Shown here: positions 22,684 through 36,100 of the stretch, piece by piece
Layout: each line of letters starts with the position of its first letter
Numbering within the stretch: the first letter of the stretch is position 1
Source of the DNA: Larus michahellis
Taxonomy: Eukaryota; Chordata; Aves; Charadriiformes; Laridae
DNA length: 64,000 nucleotides
Assembly: GCF_964199755.1 (NCBI RefSeq)
Contig: NC_133917.1
Coordinates: forward strand, 5,213,967-5,277,966
Reading direction: 5' to 3'
Position numbers and translations under genes: made by a program
The notes under the pieces: generated by a model
What the model was told of the DNA's origin: nothing
Database searches by the model: none
The model's input: only the letters and a program-made list of their open reading frames with translations

Positions 22684-25600
22684 TGTGGAGCTGCAGCTCT
22701 CTTGCTCTGCCCACGCACACACAGAGACGCTGAAGCCAGCAAGGACCAGGCAGGGCACTGGTGGCTTCACGCTCCCATTTGCATGGCTTCTCACGCCAGT
22801 GGTGGCCATTGTCATTGGGTGCTAAAGCCTGACCCAACATGCATCCAATGCCAAAACATGCATGGTATGTGCTGCTGAGCAAAATACGAATGACGGCAGC
22901 TGATGTTCAGGTGGAGGGTGCGTTACCTGGCTGGGTGATGCCTATTGACAACAGGAAGGGTGGCTGTTGGGCCTCGGTGGCCAGGTGAGCTGGTTCCTGG
23001 CTCGTAAGGAATTGGTACTGTGGTGACTATAGGCCGGGCTGAGGCTGAGTAGGAGGGGGAGGACTCGGTGGTTGAGCTCAAGAGGAGGTGGGTGCTGGCA
23101 CAGCCCGTACGTACCATGACTAACGCCAACACCCATGTCTGCCTCTGCCATGTATCTGTGCGGATGTTTCTCCTCTGTTGGCAGCATTTCTGCCCATCGG
23201 CCCTGGATGATGCACAGAAACGTCTTTATTTGCAAGCCCCGCACGTCTCCCAGTGCGGTGTGGAGCCCTGGGCAGAGGGAGGACGTCTCTAGGTTGGCTT
23301 CTTTGTGGCTCGCGTTGCTCCGGAGTTGGTTCCCGGATGCCTGGGTCTCTCCAGCAAAGTGGCAGGAATCCTCCTGGAGATGGGGTTTGCTGCCCTGTGC
23401 TGCTCGGACTTTCTGGGGACGGCTGATGTGCTGCGATACCCCTCTTCAGCGCTGTTCCAGCTTCTTTGTGGTTTGCCTGGGTTCCTTTTTCATCTCTCAT
23501 CCTGTTTTCAGTGAGCAGGACCAGGCATCGCTCTGCTTTGTTCTCCAGGTGAAACCAGCCTCGTGCTTTTCATGTGAAGTCAGAAACCGCAGTTTTGAGC
23601 AAAGCACTTGAGGCTGCAAAACAGGCTGCGGTGGTGGCAGGGCAGGAGGGGATGCGGTCCCAAATCGCGGAGCGTTTTTGCTTCTCACCTGGGGCTGACC
23701 CTTTGCAAGGGACTGAAGCAAAGAAGTGCCCACAACCCATTGAAAAATCTTTATTTAATTGAAATATTGACACTGGGTCTTGCTTCTCCTCAAGCACCTG
23801 GTCCCTTCTGTCTCTGCAATGGCCCGGCAAGCTTGTGTTTGAGGGACACTGAGTGATGCACAAACAGCTGCTAGAGACCTTCCTTAACTAGCCTGAAAGC
23901 CCTTTGATGGGTAAAAAGAAAAAAGGCTTCTAGATTGTTACAACATGTGAAAATAATTGGGGTTTTCCTCCCTGCCAAAAACAAACAACAAAAAAAGAAA
24001 TTTTTAATGCTGTGCAGTAATTACATGTTAATGGAAAAGATATGAGGGAAAAAAAAGTCTGTGAAATCCTCTTAGTGCAAAGAAATTGCTAGTAGGCATG
24101 TTTAGGAAATAACCAAATCCATTCTCCCCTTAATTAGGGCAAATATATGCAAGAATTGTATGCTGAGGTGCTTTGGTGTAATAGTTTCACCTGGTGATAT
24201 GCCTCTAAAATCAGGGAAAAAAACACCTGGTAATAAAAAGCACCAATGTAATTGACTTTTACAACCCAAGCAGGGCTGGATCTGTAGGGCCGTAGGGAAG
24301 CGTAGGTGGGGGGGTGGGATGGCGTTGTGCTGGGATACTGCTTCCCATGTGGGAGCTCTGGTTTTGGGGGAAAAAGCTGGGAAAACGAGCGTGGCGTAGC
24401 TGTGACTGCGTTATTGTGCACTACAGGCAAATCTGGTTCATGTGTGCCGGGATTCCATCAGCCCTTGCTGTGTCTGCTGAAATAAAGGTATTTTTGTCTG
24501 CGAAATGTCTATTTCTGCTAAGGGCGTGTTGAAAGGCTGGTGGTCAGCCGAAACAACCTCATTAAAAACGGGCCTGAAGAAGCTTGAATGTTTAAAAAAA
24601 ATTCTCTATTTGTTTTTGAGCGCTGCCGTTTCTGGGCAGGTGAGAACAGGCAGCGGGACCTCAGGGTTTCCCTTCCCCGACCTGGGCCCTGTCCCGGCGC
24701 TGGCTGGGTGCTGGGCTTTGGTCTGGATCAAATGCAGCCTCTCTGCCCGGATCAAACACGGCACGGACGGGGAGACGCCGGGTGGGGAAGGGCTGCTGGG
24801 GCTCACGCTCAGCACCGCACCTCTGCCCCGTGTAGGGATGCTGCCGGGCTCCAGCCCATGCTTACCCTGGGGTTTGGGGTCTGCCCCTGCCTGTGCGTCG
24901 GGGAAGGGGATGAAACGCCCGTGTTCCCCCTCTCCAATGGCCCCAGCCCCGCGTGGGACCATCCTGCCCCTGTTTTCCAGCCAGGTCCTGGATGTTCTTT
25001 GTGCTGACGCAAAGCTGCTGCCGCAGGATCCTCTGATTCATCCCCGGGGAGGGCTCACACCCAGGCTGGGTTTCTTCTCCTGGGTGTTGATCGCGCTGGT
25101 GGTGCTGATGGGGGCTGGGCCCCCCCGAGGGGTGCCGTGGTGGTCCCTGATTCCTGCTGTGGGATGGGGTGCAGGATACTCCTGGAATCCTTCTCTGGTG
25201 TGCAGTGGATGGGGCTTAGAGCAGTGAAACAAGGAGGATGCTCAGGATTCCCTGCTCTGGGGGGAGCTCAGCGCACCCTTTGGGGTGCGGTGGAGGGAGG
25301 CTGTGGGATGCGGCTTTTGGGGATGGACCTGCCCCAGCCCCACGCTTCACTCGGGGTCGCTCCGGGAGCTTGCTGCCCTTTCCCAGTGAGAAAGGAGCTT
25401 AATGTTCTTCCCCCTTTGAAAGGGGAAACTGAGGCACAGGAGGGTCATTGATCTCAGCCCACCCCTGAGGAGGGGTGAGGTGAGAGGGTTACGACAGCAA
25501 TGTGGGGGTGCATTTATGGCTTCCTAGCTCTGCTGCTGGCCTGTGTGATCTGAACTAAGGGCTTTCCCACCTCCTTTTCTCCTCCTGCTCGTCACCACCC

Positions 25601-26447
25601 TCCTCTGTTGCCAATTGGAGGGGTGAAGGGACATGGGGTACAAGGTTTTGCTGCTCCCCAGGCTCATGCAGTGCCGCAGCCCGGACTGCAAATCCGCTTT
25701 GGCATGTGAAAATATAGGTGATGTTGCCTATCTTCCCCGGCACTACCATGCAGAGGTGGCATAACGTGTCCGACGGCAGCCCGGCTGCACTTGGGATCGG
25801 GGAGCTCCCAGGAGCTCCCACCTCCTCTGGGGTCTGCTCCCAGCGGAAACCTCATCTTTGCAGCACCGAGAGGGGCTGGGATGGTGGAGCTTAGCGCGGG
25901 GGCCGGATCTCTGGAGCTGCTGGGACGATGCCAGCATGCAGTGTCTCCATGCCCGGGTCAGGAGCGAGATGGTTTTTGGCAGAGTGTTGTGGCAGAACTG
26001 GAAGAGCAGGGCTGCGGCAGAAGGTCAGGGCGAAGGTGTGGGTTTGGGGGAGTGTTGCGGGTCAGTTTTTGAGGGCACCTGAGGAGCCGTCTGGGAGAAC
26101 TGGTATGGCAGAAAGCCCTGACTGAGTCAAACCGGTGAAGTGCCTGAAGGATTGCTGCTGGCTCCTCCCAGCTCCTCTGGCCTTGGAGATGGGCTTCAAA
26201 TGGCCCTGGACCTGCCGCCCTGTTGCGAGGCACCTGCTCTGTCCCCACTCCAATGCTGGCACCCATTCTCTTTCTTGGGATCAATGACCATGACTTCCTG
26301 GACCACCTGCTTGTGGTGCCAGCTGCCCTGGGATTTGGGGTCCAAGCTCTTGATCTTGTGCTGGCTCTTTGGGATGGCTCTGCACCCAGCTTAACCCATT
26401 TTTTTTTTTGCTCCTAAAGTTTGATACCCAAGCAGATTTGTGCCCAT
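22684..26447. other. Intergenic stretch downstream of AQP5, no AQP6 found
   Basis: In mammals AQP6 follows AQP5 here. No AQP-like exon (SGAHx[13 protein letters not shown] or FWVGP) was recognised on either strand. The region includes an AT-rich patch near 23.93-24.25 kb and otherwise G+C-rich sequence with unsupported open frames such as 24505-25227. Confidence 0.55.
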
Positions 26448-26467
26448 CACTTTTTTTTTTAATTTCC

Positions 26468-26473
26468 TTTATT
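26468..26473 (-). terminator. AQP5 poly(A) signal
   Basis: Minus-strand GTGAATAAAGG, about 630 bases after the AQP5 stop codon. No other minus-strand AATAAA was noticed between them, so the AQP5 3' UTR probably runs from 27099 to about 26450. Confidence 0.65.
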
Positions 26474-27099
26474 CACAATAAATAATATACTATATTACAA
26501 AGATCTCAACATAAAATCCAAAAATCATGTCCTTTCTGCAGCCACGAATAAATAGGACTCACCAGCACCAGTTAATGCATGAAAGAGCATCTACGAGCAG
26601 CGTGGGCCGTGGGGAGGGGGAAGCGGGGGATTCTGCTGCACCCACCTGCCCAAAGTGGTCATTCTTCTTTGCTGGTACCTACACGGTGCTTCCATCCCCT
26701 GAGCCACCAGACGCAGGGGTGAAATCCTGTATGTGCCAGAATGTGGGGTCTTGGACCTCTGAAAATCGTGCAAAACTGGCACCTGGGAGGGCAGGGATGC
26801 GGCCGAGTGGGTGTAGAACCACAGCTGAGAGGCTGCCCTGGGCTGAGACTCCTTCGCTGGGCTTAGCTGGCTGCGGTTAAGCTGGGAGAGGCTCTAGCGC
26901 TCACACTCATGTAGAGGGATTATATACACAGACTCTGCAATACTCCTTTCTTAGTCGCAGGTGGTCCTTGAGTTGCAAGACTTTTGCTTAAGAGTCTACT
27001 GTAGCTGGATGTGTTCATTGTCTGGCTTTGGTGCACACATGAGCCCATGTGTGGGGCTTCCTCCCTTCTTTTTGCTTGGTGTTTTTTTCCCATCTGTTC

Positions 27100-27285
27100 C
27101 TATGGCGGGGTCAGCTCCATGGACTTCTTCCTCTCCTCTCTCCGCTCTTCCCACTCCTCCTCTGACTCGTAGGTGCCCTTGACGATGGCAACCCTATCTG
27201 ACATGTTCATGCAGTAGGGGACGAGGACGTAGAAGTAGAGCAGAGCGGCCAAGCAAGCCCCGAGGATGGGTCCAACCCAGAACAC
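27100..27285 (-). CDS. AQP5: AQP5 exon 4 (coding part)
   Basis: Minus-strand acceptor gctttctag; stop TAG at 27102-27100. It encodes [19 protein letters not shown] and the cytoplasmic tail with [16 protein letters not shown] and [10 protein letters not shown]. Confidence 0.96.
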   Translation of the reverse strand: MFWVGPILGACLAALLYFYVLVPYCMNMSDRVAIVKGTYESEEEWEERREERKKSMELTPP

Positions 27286-30063
27286 CTAGAAAGCAACGAG
27301 GGAGAGGGTGAGAGCAGGTCTTGGAGGCTGGTGCACCGGGTCCTGCCATCATACCAGCATCCCTCACCGCTCCACGTCTCCTGGCCCATGGAGACATGCA
27401 AATACCCGTTCCAGTATGCTTCTTGGGCTTGCTTGCTGAAGACATGGAGGTCTTTACGAGCGCAGAGATGTGGGGCACTGGAGAGGAGGCACCTAAGCCT
27501 GCTCTGTGAGGCTGGGTCTGAGCTTGCAGACAGCGCTGGGCACGTGGAGAGCCGAAGCTGGGCTTCTCTGTGGGCTTTACCAACCTCAGACAATGCCCTA
27601 GCTTGTGCTTGCCCCTTGGTGTCTCTGTGCCACAGGGGTAACCTGTTCCCCATGTGTCAAGGGGGACAACCTCCCTCGTTCTCCAGCCCCTTTTATCCTT
27701 CCAGGTCTGGGATGGGCTCTGAAACACCCAGCCCTGTAACCCCCCTGGTATTTGTTGCCCTCTCCGCTTGTTGCCAGCCTGCCCCGGCACGCTGCTGATG
27801 CTCACCCAGTGAGCCGGGCTGAACTTCCTCACGATGACCGCGGGCCCGAAGGACCGGGCTGGATTCATGGAGCAGCCGGTGAAGTAGATCTGTCAGTGGG
27901 GAAAGGAGAACAAGGTTAAGGTGCATCCTGTTGCTTAGCAGATACGAGCAAATTTTCAGAAGCAGGGACCGAAACGGCCCCTGATGCTGCCTCTCTTGCA
28001 GAGAGGTGCAGACCCCCCCAGCATCATGGAGAAGGCGCCCCAGTATGTCCTGTGTTGGCTCTCCCAATGCAGCTCCCTCTGGGACCACACACATGAGGGT
28101 ATTTTGGGGAGCCCTGTCCTCCTGCCTGGACACTCACCCCCACCAAGTGGCCTACAGCCACGGAGAGGCCGATGGAAAGTGCTGGGGAGCCCACGTTGCC
28201 GTTCCTCCGGTTGTCTGTGGACGCAAAGATGCATGCGGCCAGCTGGAAGGTGAGGATGATCTCCACCACGAGGGCCTGGCCAGGGGTTGTGTTGTTGTTG
28301 AGCTGTGAACCATCGAAAACAACAATAATTAGCCATCCCTGGGGCTTGGCACCACTGGGAGGGCTCTTGGGTGCTTTGCTGGTGGATTTGGGTTGGCAAA
28401 GCCACGCATGAGAATGCCCCTAGGTCCCCTGCCCAGCCGTGGGGCACAAGGTGCCGTGCTGGCCACTGCTTGGGCTCACTGCTGCTTTCCCCAAAGGGGA
28501 AGAAATTATCTTTCTTTCTGTAATGCTCCAAAATCTGTCTCTCCCTCAAGCCCCTCCCTTCTCCGGGCTTTCCATGTCTTTCTTCACTTGCTTGTCTCCG
28601 CAGCACCGATTTGTCCCTCTTTTCCTGTATTTCTTGCCCCCTTGGTCCTTGCAAGCTGCCGTACCCGGACTCTTCTCCCCTCCACTCTGTGGAGCACCTC
28701 CCCAGGAGGCTGGGGAGCCGCCGGCAGCCGCCACGGAGGGACATGGGATGAAGGGTGAGGGTTGGGATGAAGGCTGAGGTGCGGTCATGGGGGTAAGACG
28801 TGTTGTTGTTGTCCCAGTGCCTCTGTGCCAACCACTGGGAACTGTCAGATGGACTCGACCCTGCTGGGCATGGGAAGGGCAAAGCAAGCCCAGCCATTGC
28901 AGCTTGTTTTTCAGCTAAAGCTGACTGGTTTGGGGTGGGGAGCCTGTGGGATAAGATGCATTGCAGCACCTCATCCTAGTGATCGAGCCCTCTGCAACGT
29001 GTCTCTGCTGCTCCGAGGGGTCCAGACCTGGCGCTGGTTGGAAGGGTAGCTCCACCGCTCCCATTTCAGGTGGTTTCCCAGCACTGCCCCAGGGGTTGGA
29101 GACACGCTCCTCGTCCCTGCTTATCTCGGAGAGTCCCGCTGTCTCCCCTCCTCCTCCTCGAGCAGCCCCTGCCACGTGCAGCCTCTCCACACCCTCCTGC
29201 GCCTTGCTCCTTCTTCAGCTCTTTTCCACCGCCTCCCTCCATCCGTTTCCCAGCTCCCCCAGCGCACTAGTTACAGTGGGCTTCTACTCCCCCTGCCCGT
29301 ACTGGTTTGACTGGTCTCTGCTCCCTGCCCTCCCCTCTCTGTCCTGGCGCAGCTCCTATCCTAGCGTTAATCTCCAGGTGGAAAGGCTGCAGTCAAGAAC
29401 ATCCCAATGGTGCGGGTGACTCACTCGGGCCCTTAAGATAAAGGAAGCGCTTATTAAGGAAGAAAAAAACTACGCCATTCATTACCCCACACAATAAAGC
29501 TGTCATGTCAATACTCTGCTGGCTATGCCGGTGTTTGCTTCTATCCTATCCCTATTCCTCTATGCATGCAGGGTGATATGCCGAGACCAACCATCCTTAA
29601 GGATTTGGCTCTCAGGCTTGGCACCGGCAGCAGCTCCTTGCTCAGAAGGAAAGGAAAGCCCGCACGGCGAGGTGAACCGTCTGCAGGCTGGGAGGCTTAC
29701 CGCGTTGATGGCCAGGTTGCCGCGGGTATTGACTGGTGTCACGCCGTAGAGGATGCCAGCCCCGGCGATGGCCCCGACCAGTTGGGCGATCACGTAGAAG
29801 AGGGTCCGGAGGAAGGAGATCTGGTTCCCGACAAAGAAGGCAATGGTCACCGCCGGGTTGATGTGGGCACCGCTGATGTGGCCAAATGCCTGCACCAAGG
29901 TACCGATGGCCAGCCCGAACGCCAGTGAGATCTGAAGAATGCTGGGGAGGGCGGACGGCCACTTCAGGGCTGAGCCGAGGCCGATGAAGACGAAGATGAG
30001 CGTGGAGATGAACTCGACAAAGACGGATCGAGCGAAGGCCAGGGTTAATATTTCCCTCTTCAT
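27100..30063 (-). CDS. AQP5: Aquaporin-5, complete, four exons
   Basis: Water channel, a homotetramer in the apical membrane of secretory epithelia. Exons are 29701-30063, 28138-28302, 27806-27889 and 27100-27285, with GT-AG borders all in phase 0. They give 265 aa, the same as human AQP5. Two NPA motifs are at 69-71 (SGAHINPAV) and 185-187 (CSMNPARSF). The selectivity-filter set F49, H173, C182, R188 is that of a strict water channel, and Cys182 is the mercury-sensitive site. NNNTT at 123-127 carries an N-glycosylation sequon. The tail [17 protein letters not shown] is AQP5-like. The start fits [18 protein letters not shown] against human MKKEV. Human PKA site Ser156 is Gly here, and Thr259 is Ser. 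It is tandem with AQP2 in the same orientation, with a TATA box 105 bases upstream. Confidence 0.97.
27806..27889 (-). CDS. AQP5: AQP5 exon 3
   Basis: Minus-strand acceptor ccactgacag, donor gtgagc, 28 codons. It encodes [20 protein letters not shown] and RKFSPAHW, with the second NPA, Cys182 and Arg188. Confidence 0.96.
28138..28302 (-). CDS. AQP5: AQP5 exon 2
   Basis: Minus-strand acceptor ggttcacag, donor gtgagt, 55 codons. It encodes [20 protein letters not shown], span 4, loop D ([13 protein letters not shown]) and span 5 to GHLVG, including filter residue His173. Confidence 0.96.
29701..30063 (-). CDS. AQP5: AQP5 exon 1
   Basis: ATG at 30063-30061; donor (minus strand) gtaagc after AACGCG. 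121 codons covering the N-terminus, spans 1-3 and the first NPA ([15 protein letters not shown]), ending TRGNLAINA. Confidence 0.96.
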
Positions 30064-30160
30064 GGTGGGAGCGGGTGGAGGGCAGCTAGGAAGGAAGTAA
30101 GTTGAGGTTTCCTCTGTCTCCAGGCTCTTCTGTCTGCACCCAGTTGTGGGGCCATACCTA

Positions 30161-30168
30161 TCTATATA
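30161..30168 (-). promoter_or_regulatory. AQP5 TATA box
   Basis: Minus-strand TATATAGA with its first base 105 bases before the AQP5 ATG. It implies a transcription start near 30135 and a 5' UTR of roughly 70 bases. AQP2 has a matching box at a nearly equal distance. Confidence 0.65.
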
Positions 30169-33100
30169 TGCAAGAGCAGCAGGGAGCTGTGTTACAAGGC
30201 GGTGGGTGGAGCCAGGGAATTAGCCAGCCCTCCCAAATTATCATGTGAAACTGGAAAAGTTTCCATCTGAAAATAACTTCGGAGCCTCTTGGTGAACCAG
30301 TGACTCAGATATTGGTGGCATTTCTTTCTCCTTCCCTCTGCAAACAAAGAGCCCCTATAGGGTGTCTCTGTGGTCGTTAGATAACGCGGTTGCATAACGA
30401 TGCTCTGCTCCCTCCTCTGCTTTTCCCTTTTCCTGCCTCTCGCCAGCAGAGGTTTTGTTAGCAGAGGTGTAGTTAACACTCCCTTCCTCTCTTGTCCGTG
30501 CAGACTGCAGAGGATTGTATTTTTGTTTGAAAAGTCTCGTTGCGGGTGTGGGGCTGGAGGAGCTCTCCCGGGCCAGGGCTCCCGGTGCATTCGATTGACA
30601 CAGGGATGTTGAAACTTAAAGCAAAGTTAAGGACCTGGAGCTGCTCCCAGGCTGTCAAGACAGCTCAACTCCAGGAAACGAGTGGTTTGCAATCATCCTG
30701 GGAGCAGGGCAGGGTTCGGGGGATGCTTTGCCTCACCAGGGAGCCGTAGGCAAGTTGGGGCTCCCTCGAGCTGCCTGGGTGGAGGCTGAATGGGGTGGCG
30801 TGGCTCGGAGAAAGAGGGCTGATCGCTGCAGAGCCTGGCTGCGGGCTTCTCTGCTGCCTTTCTGCTTTTCTGCCCCATCCAGAGCACCAGGTGCGGGTCG
30901 TGCCAGCGTGTGGGTTGGTGGTCGGGGGGTGCTCGCTGCCTGTACCAGGGAGGGTGTATCCAACCCCTGTCACCTCCGGCCCTTCTCTTTTCTTTTTGCC
31001 TTTCAAGCAATTGCTCAACGAGGTCAACGATTTTGCTCTTGGGAATGCCAGCGTAAAGCCGCAGGCTCTGCGTGGACACAGGCCATGTTTGCATGTCTCC
31101 CTTCATGTTCCCGTGGCGCTGCCCTCCATCCCGAATCCCTCCAGCTGTGAGTCCTTGGCTGGCAGGGAGCAGAGCGGGGAGGCTCTCAGCACCGTGCAAC
31201 ACAGGGCTGTTGGGGACTGAGGTTTTGGGGCAGAAAATGTCTCCGGTGACACTAAACAATGAATTCTTGGTTCCCTCGTAGTCCTTGCAGCCTTGTGCCA
31301 GGATTAAATTTATTTTATTTTTTTTTTTAAATGGGTTTGGGTGCCAGATCTACTCTCCTTGCTTGGTTGATTGCATCTTGCCTTTCTCAAGGGCTGCCAT
31401 CTCTCCATGCCGAACGCAGTGAACCTGGGCTGGGGTTACCCACGGCTGCCTCTGTGCTCCAGCACGCGGTGAGCAAAGCTCCACATGCAGGAGATTGGTA
31501 AAATCATTCAAATCCCTCCTTAAAGTTAAAAAGCACTAAAAAGTTGTATTCGCTGCTGCCTTCTGCTGGGTGCAGTCAGAGCTGCACTAATCCCAGGGGG
31601 TCAAAAGCCAGGAGGGATTTCTCTTCAGAGCAAGAAGAGGGGAATTCTCCCTTCGGAGCCAAAAATAAACAAGCCTTTCTCCTCCCACCGTACCCAAAGT
31701 CCTGAGCTCAGCAAGCAGACACAGAGAGTCTTGAGGGACCGAGGACCTGTTACGGAATGAATTCCCAGTAATGGTTTCCTCCTGGTTCTGCTGGTCCTGG
31801 GGAAGATTGCAGAGTTACAGACCAGATCTGTTATCCTAGAAACACCTGGTCCGCTGGCGTGTTTTGGTGAAAGTTTTGCAAGCTGGTATTTCAAGACACC
31901 CTGGACAGATTCCAGCTGGAGTAATTGCTTGCCATTTCCCTTCAGCCCTGCTCGTGGCTCCAGCTGGATAAAACGCGCCTTGTTGCCATCCTCCAAATGC
32001 TTTCGTAAGGTGCCCGCCACAGATCTCCCTCTGAGGTGGCCGCGTTTTGCTGTCAGCTCCTCCACCACACGCTTCGCTTTAGCTGAAAAGCAGCGTTGAG
32101 CCAAGAGACGCTCTCCAGGGTTCCCAGCTGCAGGTAACAACCCCCCAGCAAAATCCTCCGGTGGACTAGGAGATGTGATCAACTAAGGTTAGAAATGATG
32201 GGGAGAGCTTCCGGAGAGAAACAAGATGTTTCTCTAACAACATGCCATGAAAAGTCTGTTTTTCCTGAGGCTGTTTGCTAGACTTTCCTCTCTGGGGCAT
32301 TCCTGCTTGGCTCCTCCGATGGCCAGCCGCGTGGAGCAGGCCTCGGGAAGGCTCCTTGTCCTCTCCGCGCCGCGTGCCCTCCAAGGACCTCGTAGGAACT
32401 GAAAGTGCCTTTGATGTGTTCAATGTAATTGAATTGGGCAAGACGTTGAGCAGGCGTTGCGCAGGTGCCTGCTGACAGATGGACACCGACGTGCTGGGGT
32501 CACGCACGCCTTGTTTCACCCCTGGGCTTTTGGAGGAAAGGAGAAAGGGAGGCTTTGTGCAGGGAGGACAGGTTTACCCATCTCCCTCCTCCTCCTCGAT
32601 GGTGTCGGCAGGCGAACGAGACAACCAGAAACCACCCACATCTGCCGCCCAGCTGCAGGGCCACACGGCTTGGGGACGATGCGCTGGAAGGGGACAGGGA
32701 CCCGAGCCCACTGTTGAGTTGGGGTGAAGGGTTGCCCGGGTGGGAGGAAGGCAGCTGGTGCCTCATCCTCGCCTGGGGCCCTCCCGAGGCTCTGCCTCAC
32801 CCGGGGAGGCGTGTGTTATTAGCTGAATACGTGTGTCAGTCCCTGTCGTCCCCAGTTTGCTGGTTTCCTTTTCCGAGCCCGCTCAGGGCTGCTATTAATT
32901 TGTCATTTCCAGGGCAGCCCAGGCTTCCGATGAGTTCAACTCCACGTTGGACCTCAAAGCCTGGCAGGCGGCATTGCGGGCGTCCAAACCCAGATTGTAA
33001 ACGCTGCTGAGACCCAGACCAGCCCGGCTTTTGGGTTTTGCCCCTCCTCACCTGGCTCTGTATCTTGACCAAAGATGTTAAAACTGGCACAATAATACAA

Positions 33101-36100
33101 GCACGAATAATAGTAGTTACAGGAGACAACTCCTTCTGCTGGAATCTGTGATTAGTTGGGATTAGACAGCTGGAGAAGAAAGTTTGGTTTAGTTTGTTTT
33201 TAAGAGAAAGGGTGTTTCTTGCTGGCTCAGCTTTGGGAGTTTGCAGCGTGGCAAAAAGTAAAAAAAACCAACAAACCAAACCAAACAAAAAAACCCCAAT
33301 GCACTGGGAATTAAAAGTAGAGCAAGAAGTAGCAAACTTTCCCTTTGCCATCCTCAGGTCCTGGGGCTGCTTCTTGCTGTGGTGGGAGTGAAAGTGGTGA
33401 GATCAGTGCAAAGCCTCAGCACTTTCTGGTGCAAGGTGGTGTCTCTGTGCGGGTGTTTCGGATGCAGCTTCCAAGGATTTCTCCTACCTAACCCGCCACC
33501 CGCTTGTGCTCTCTTGAAAGGTAAGGGATTTCTCTGCTGGCCTCAGGCTGATGGTGTTTCCACCTTCTCCTGCCCTGGAGCAACGAGGCTTTTGCTTCCC
33601 CTGGCAACCCGACCCAGCTTTGGGGCAAAATTCCCCCCGAGATGGAGTTTGGGGATGTCTCCGTGTCCCTCGCTGCTGTCCCACCTCTTTGGCTTGAGAA
33701 GCCGGTCCCGAAGGTGTCCTCCAGCCCCTGGTGGCTGTTGTGCCGAGCTGGGGGTCGCCGTGAGCTTGTAACCCGTGAGTCTGCAAACAGGGGTGATGGT
33801 GTTTAAATGCTGAATGGTGTCAATGCTTAATAACAGCATTGCTCGGCTCTTTGCTTAGAAATTACTCAACGGTCTCTGAGGAGCACAGATGGATGCAAAT
33901 GCTTTGGGGCAGGTCTGCAGTGCGAATGCCAGCATCCTTAATAATTAATTCGCATTGAAATCATCATTAAATCATCTCATGGTAATAATGTGTGGCAGGG
34001 AAATCAAAGGGCTGGTTATAAAAAAGACCTGTAGGAGATCACACAGTGAGAAAGCTGGGCTTGCAAGCCTGGTGGCCTGATTTTCAGGTCTAGCCCTTTC
34101 CAGCAAAGCCACCTGCATCAGCGATAGTACGAGGCTGCTTTTCTGCTCATCGAGATAAATACTTTGAATTCTTATGGGCCAGCAGCCGCCTATCGGTGTC
34201 CTCAGCATTCAGCAGAGCTGTGTTTGGGGCAGCGGTGTTTTTCCTCTTGAAATGTGTCTGCTGTGGAAATGTCATTTTGGACCCCGCAGTCTCCTTTCGA
34301 GATTGGAAAGAGCACACGTGGGAGTAAACGCTGAACGATGTGGGGAGAGAGGGAAAAGCGACGTCCCCTCTTTGCCCTGGCGACGGCACCCTGCTGCGGG
34401 TGCTGCTGGGACGGGAAGGCATGGGGCTGGCTGGAGAACCAGGAGCAGCTCCGGGTGGAGGTGGTTGAGGTGCATCAAGGCAGAGGGGGACTGAAAGCTG
34501 GAGCAGCTCCAAAGCACCTATAAACACCGTAAATAACATAACAGAGAGGAATCTGGAAACTCTGAAAAGCTGAAATTCTTGCATAATCACCTGGCTCTAA
34601 GAGCCCAAGACTTTGCAAAGCAAAATATTGGCGACAATACGTGGAAAGGTGGTTACCTTGGTGAACTGGAAAATCAGTTTTTCACCCCACTCTGCCTCTG
34701 AGACACAGAGCAAATGCATCGAGAAATTTCTCAACTTAAAAATGTATATATTTTTATGTATATACATATGTATATAAGGTAGTATATATTGATAAGGATT
34801 TAAAGAGGCTTGTGGTAGGATCCCTTGTTGTATCCGATCTGGAGCTAACGATTCTGGCACTGAACGGTCTCTGGAGAAATGTGTGGGGTTTATTTTTATT
34901 TTTTTTTCCTTTAGGTTGTTTGTATTCCTGGAAAATCAGGCTGAAAATCAAAGCAGAGCCTCTGTTCTCGCACCCAGACCCTTCGTCAGAGCCTTGTGAA
35001 AGGGGACTCGCCGAAAGCCCTGAAGATGTAGGAGGGAGCTGGGGTTTGGCTTCCCCCGTGGAGCACCAGCCACCTTCTGAGAAGGTCCGTGGTCCTTTCC
35101 CAGACTACACCGGCCCTACCCCCTCCTCTTGCTCCCCTGGATGGATCTGGCCTCCTGGCCCCTCCCCTCAAGGAAAACACGTTTGGAAAATATTTCTACA
35201 TATATAAACAGATCCATAAAAATAATGATGTGTGATGATCCTAGGTAGGTCATGCCATTGCAAGGCAGGTGCCAGGTGGGAGCTGAGTCCTCACATGGCC
35301 TTGAAGATCGGGATCTGGAAGATTCATACAAGGTCAGGCCAGGAAATTCAGAGCAGAAAACCCAGCTCAGATCTCAGAGGTCTGAAGCTGGGCTGTGCTC
35401 TTCTCTCTGTCCTACCAGTGTGAGCCTTTCTCTACGGGAGTGAAGCGGTTCACCCTGCATCGCGTTTTCCAATATACCAGTGGGTTTGGTGTTCTCCAAG
35501 CCAGTTTGACTTTCTTTCCATTTGCTCCTAGGTGAGGCACCGCACGTTCACCGTTTCCAGCCACGTGGTGGAGAAACAATTCCGGTGCTGGGTTCAAGCT
35601 CTGTGCTCTCAGGACAGACTATCTCGCCCTTGATTAGAGCAGAGATTTGGATGCTTTCAGGTTGCTCTCACCCGCCTCCACACGAAGTAAAAAATCAGTA
35701 GGTAAATGTTGCAACCTTCCTGCATGGACTTCAAATGCTGAAATGAGGGAATGTCTCGCTGATCGCTACAAGATGCCTGTAAAAGGCATCAGGATTCAGC
35801 TCAGGAGGTCAATGGTGAACAGCTGATGTTGAAGGCACAGGAGCGTACAGAAGGGGAGGTTCCCTTCGCTTGAAAATGCAATGATACTTGTCAAAATAAG
35901 ATTTTGCACGTCTCTATCACCTTTTGCATCTGTCCTTCCTCCCCCGGGCAGGGTCGGTGTGTTGGGAAGCATTGTGGTGCTGCCGCCATGCTGCGGAGCA
36001 TCTCCCAGGCTGCTGGTCCCAGCAGCATCCCCAGGTCTTGAGACACAGCCAGTGTTTGGGCTGTGCGGTTCTGGACCCCGGAGACCCGGTGGGATGAGGA

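Noticed and set aside
24505-25227. 240-codon open frame on the plus strand
   Set aside because: Low-complexity G+C-rich translation with no domain, no splice support and competing frames on the other strand.
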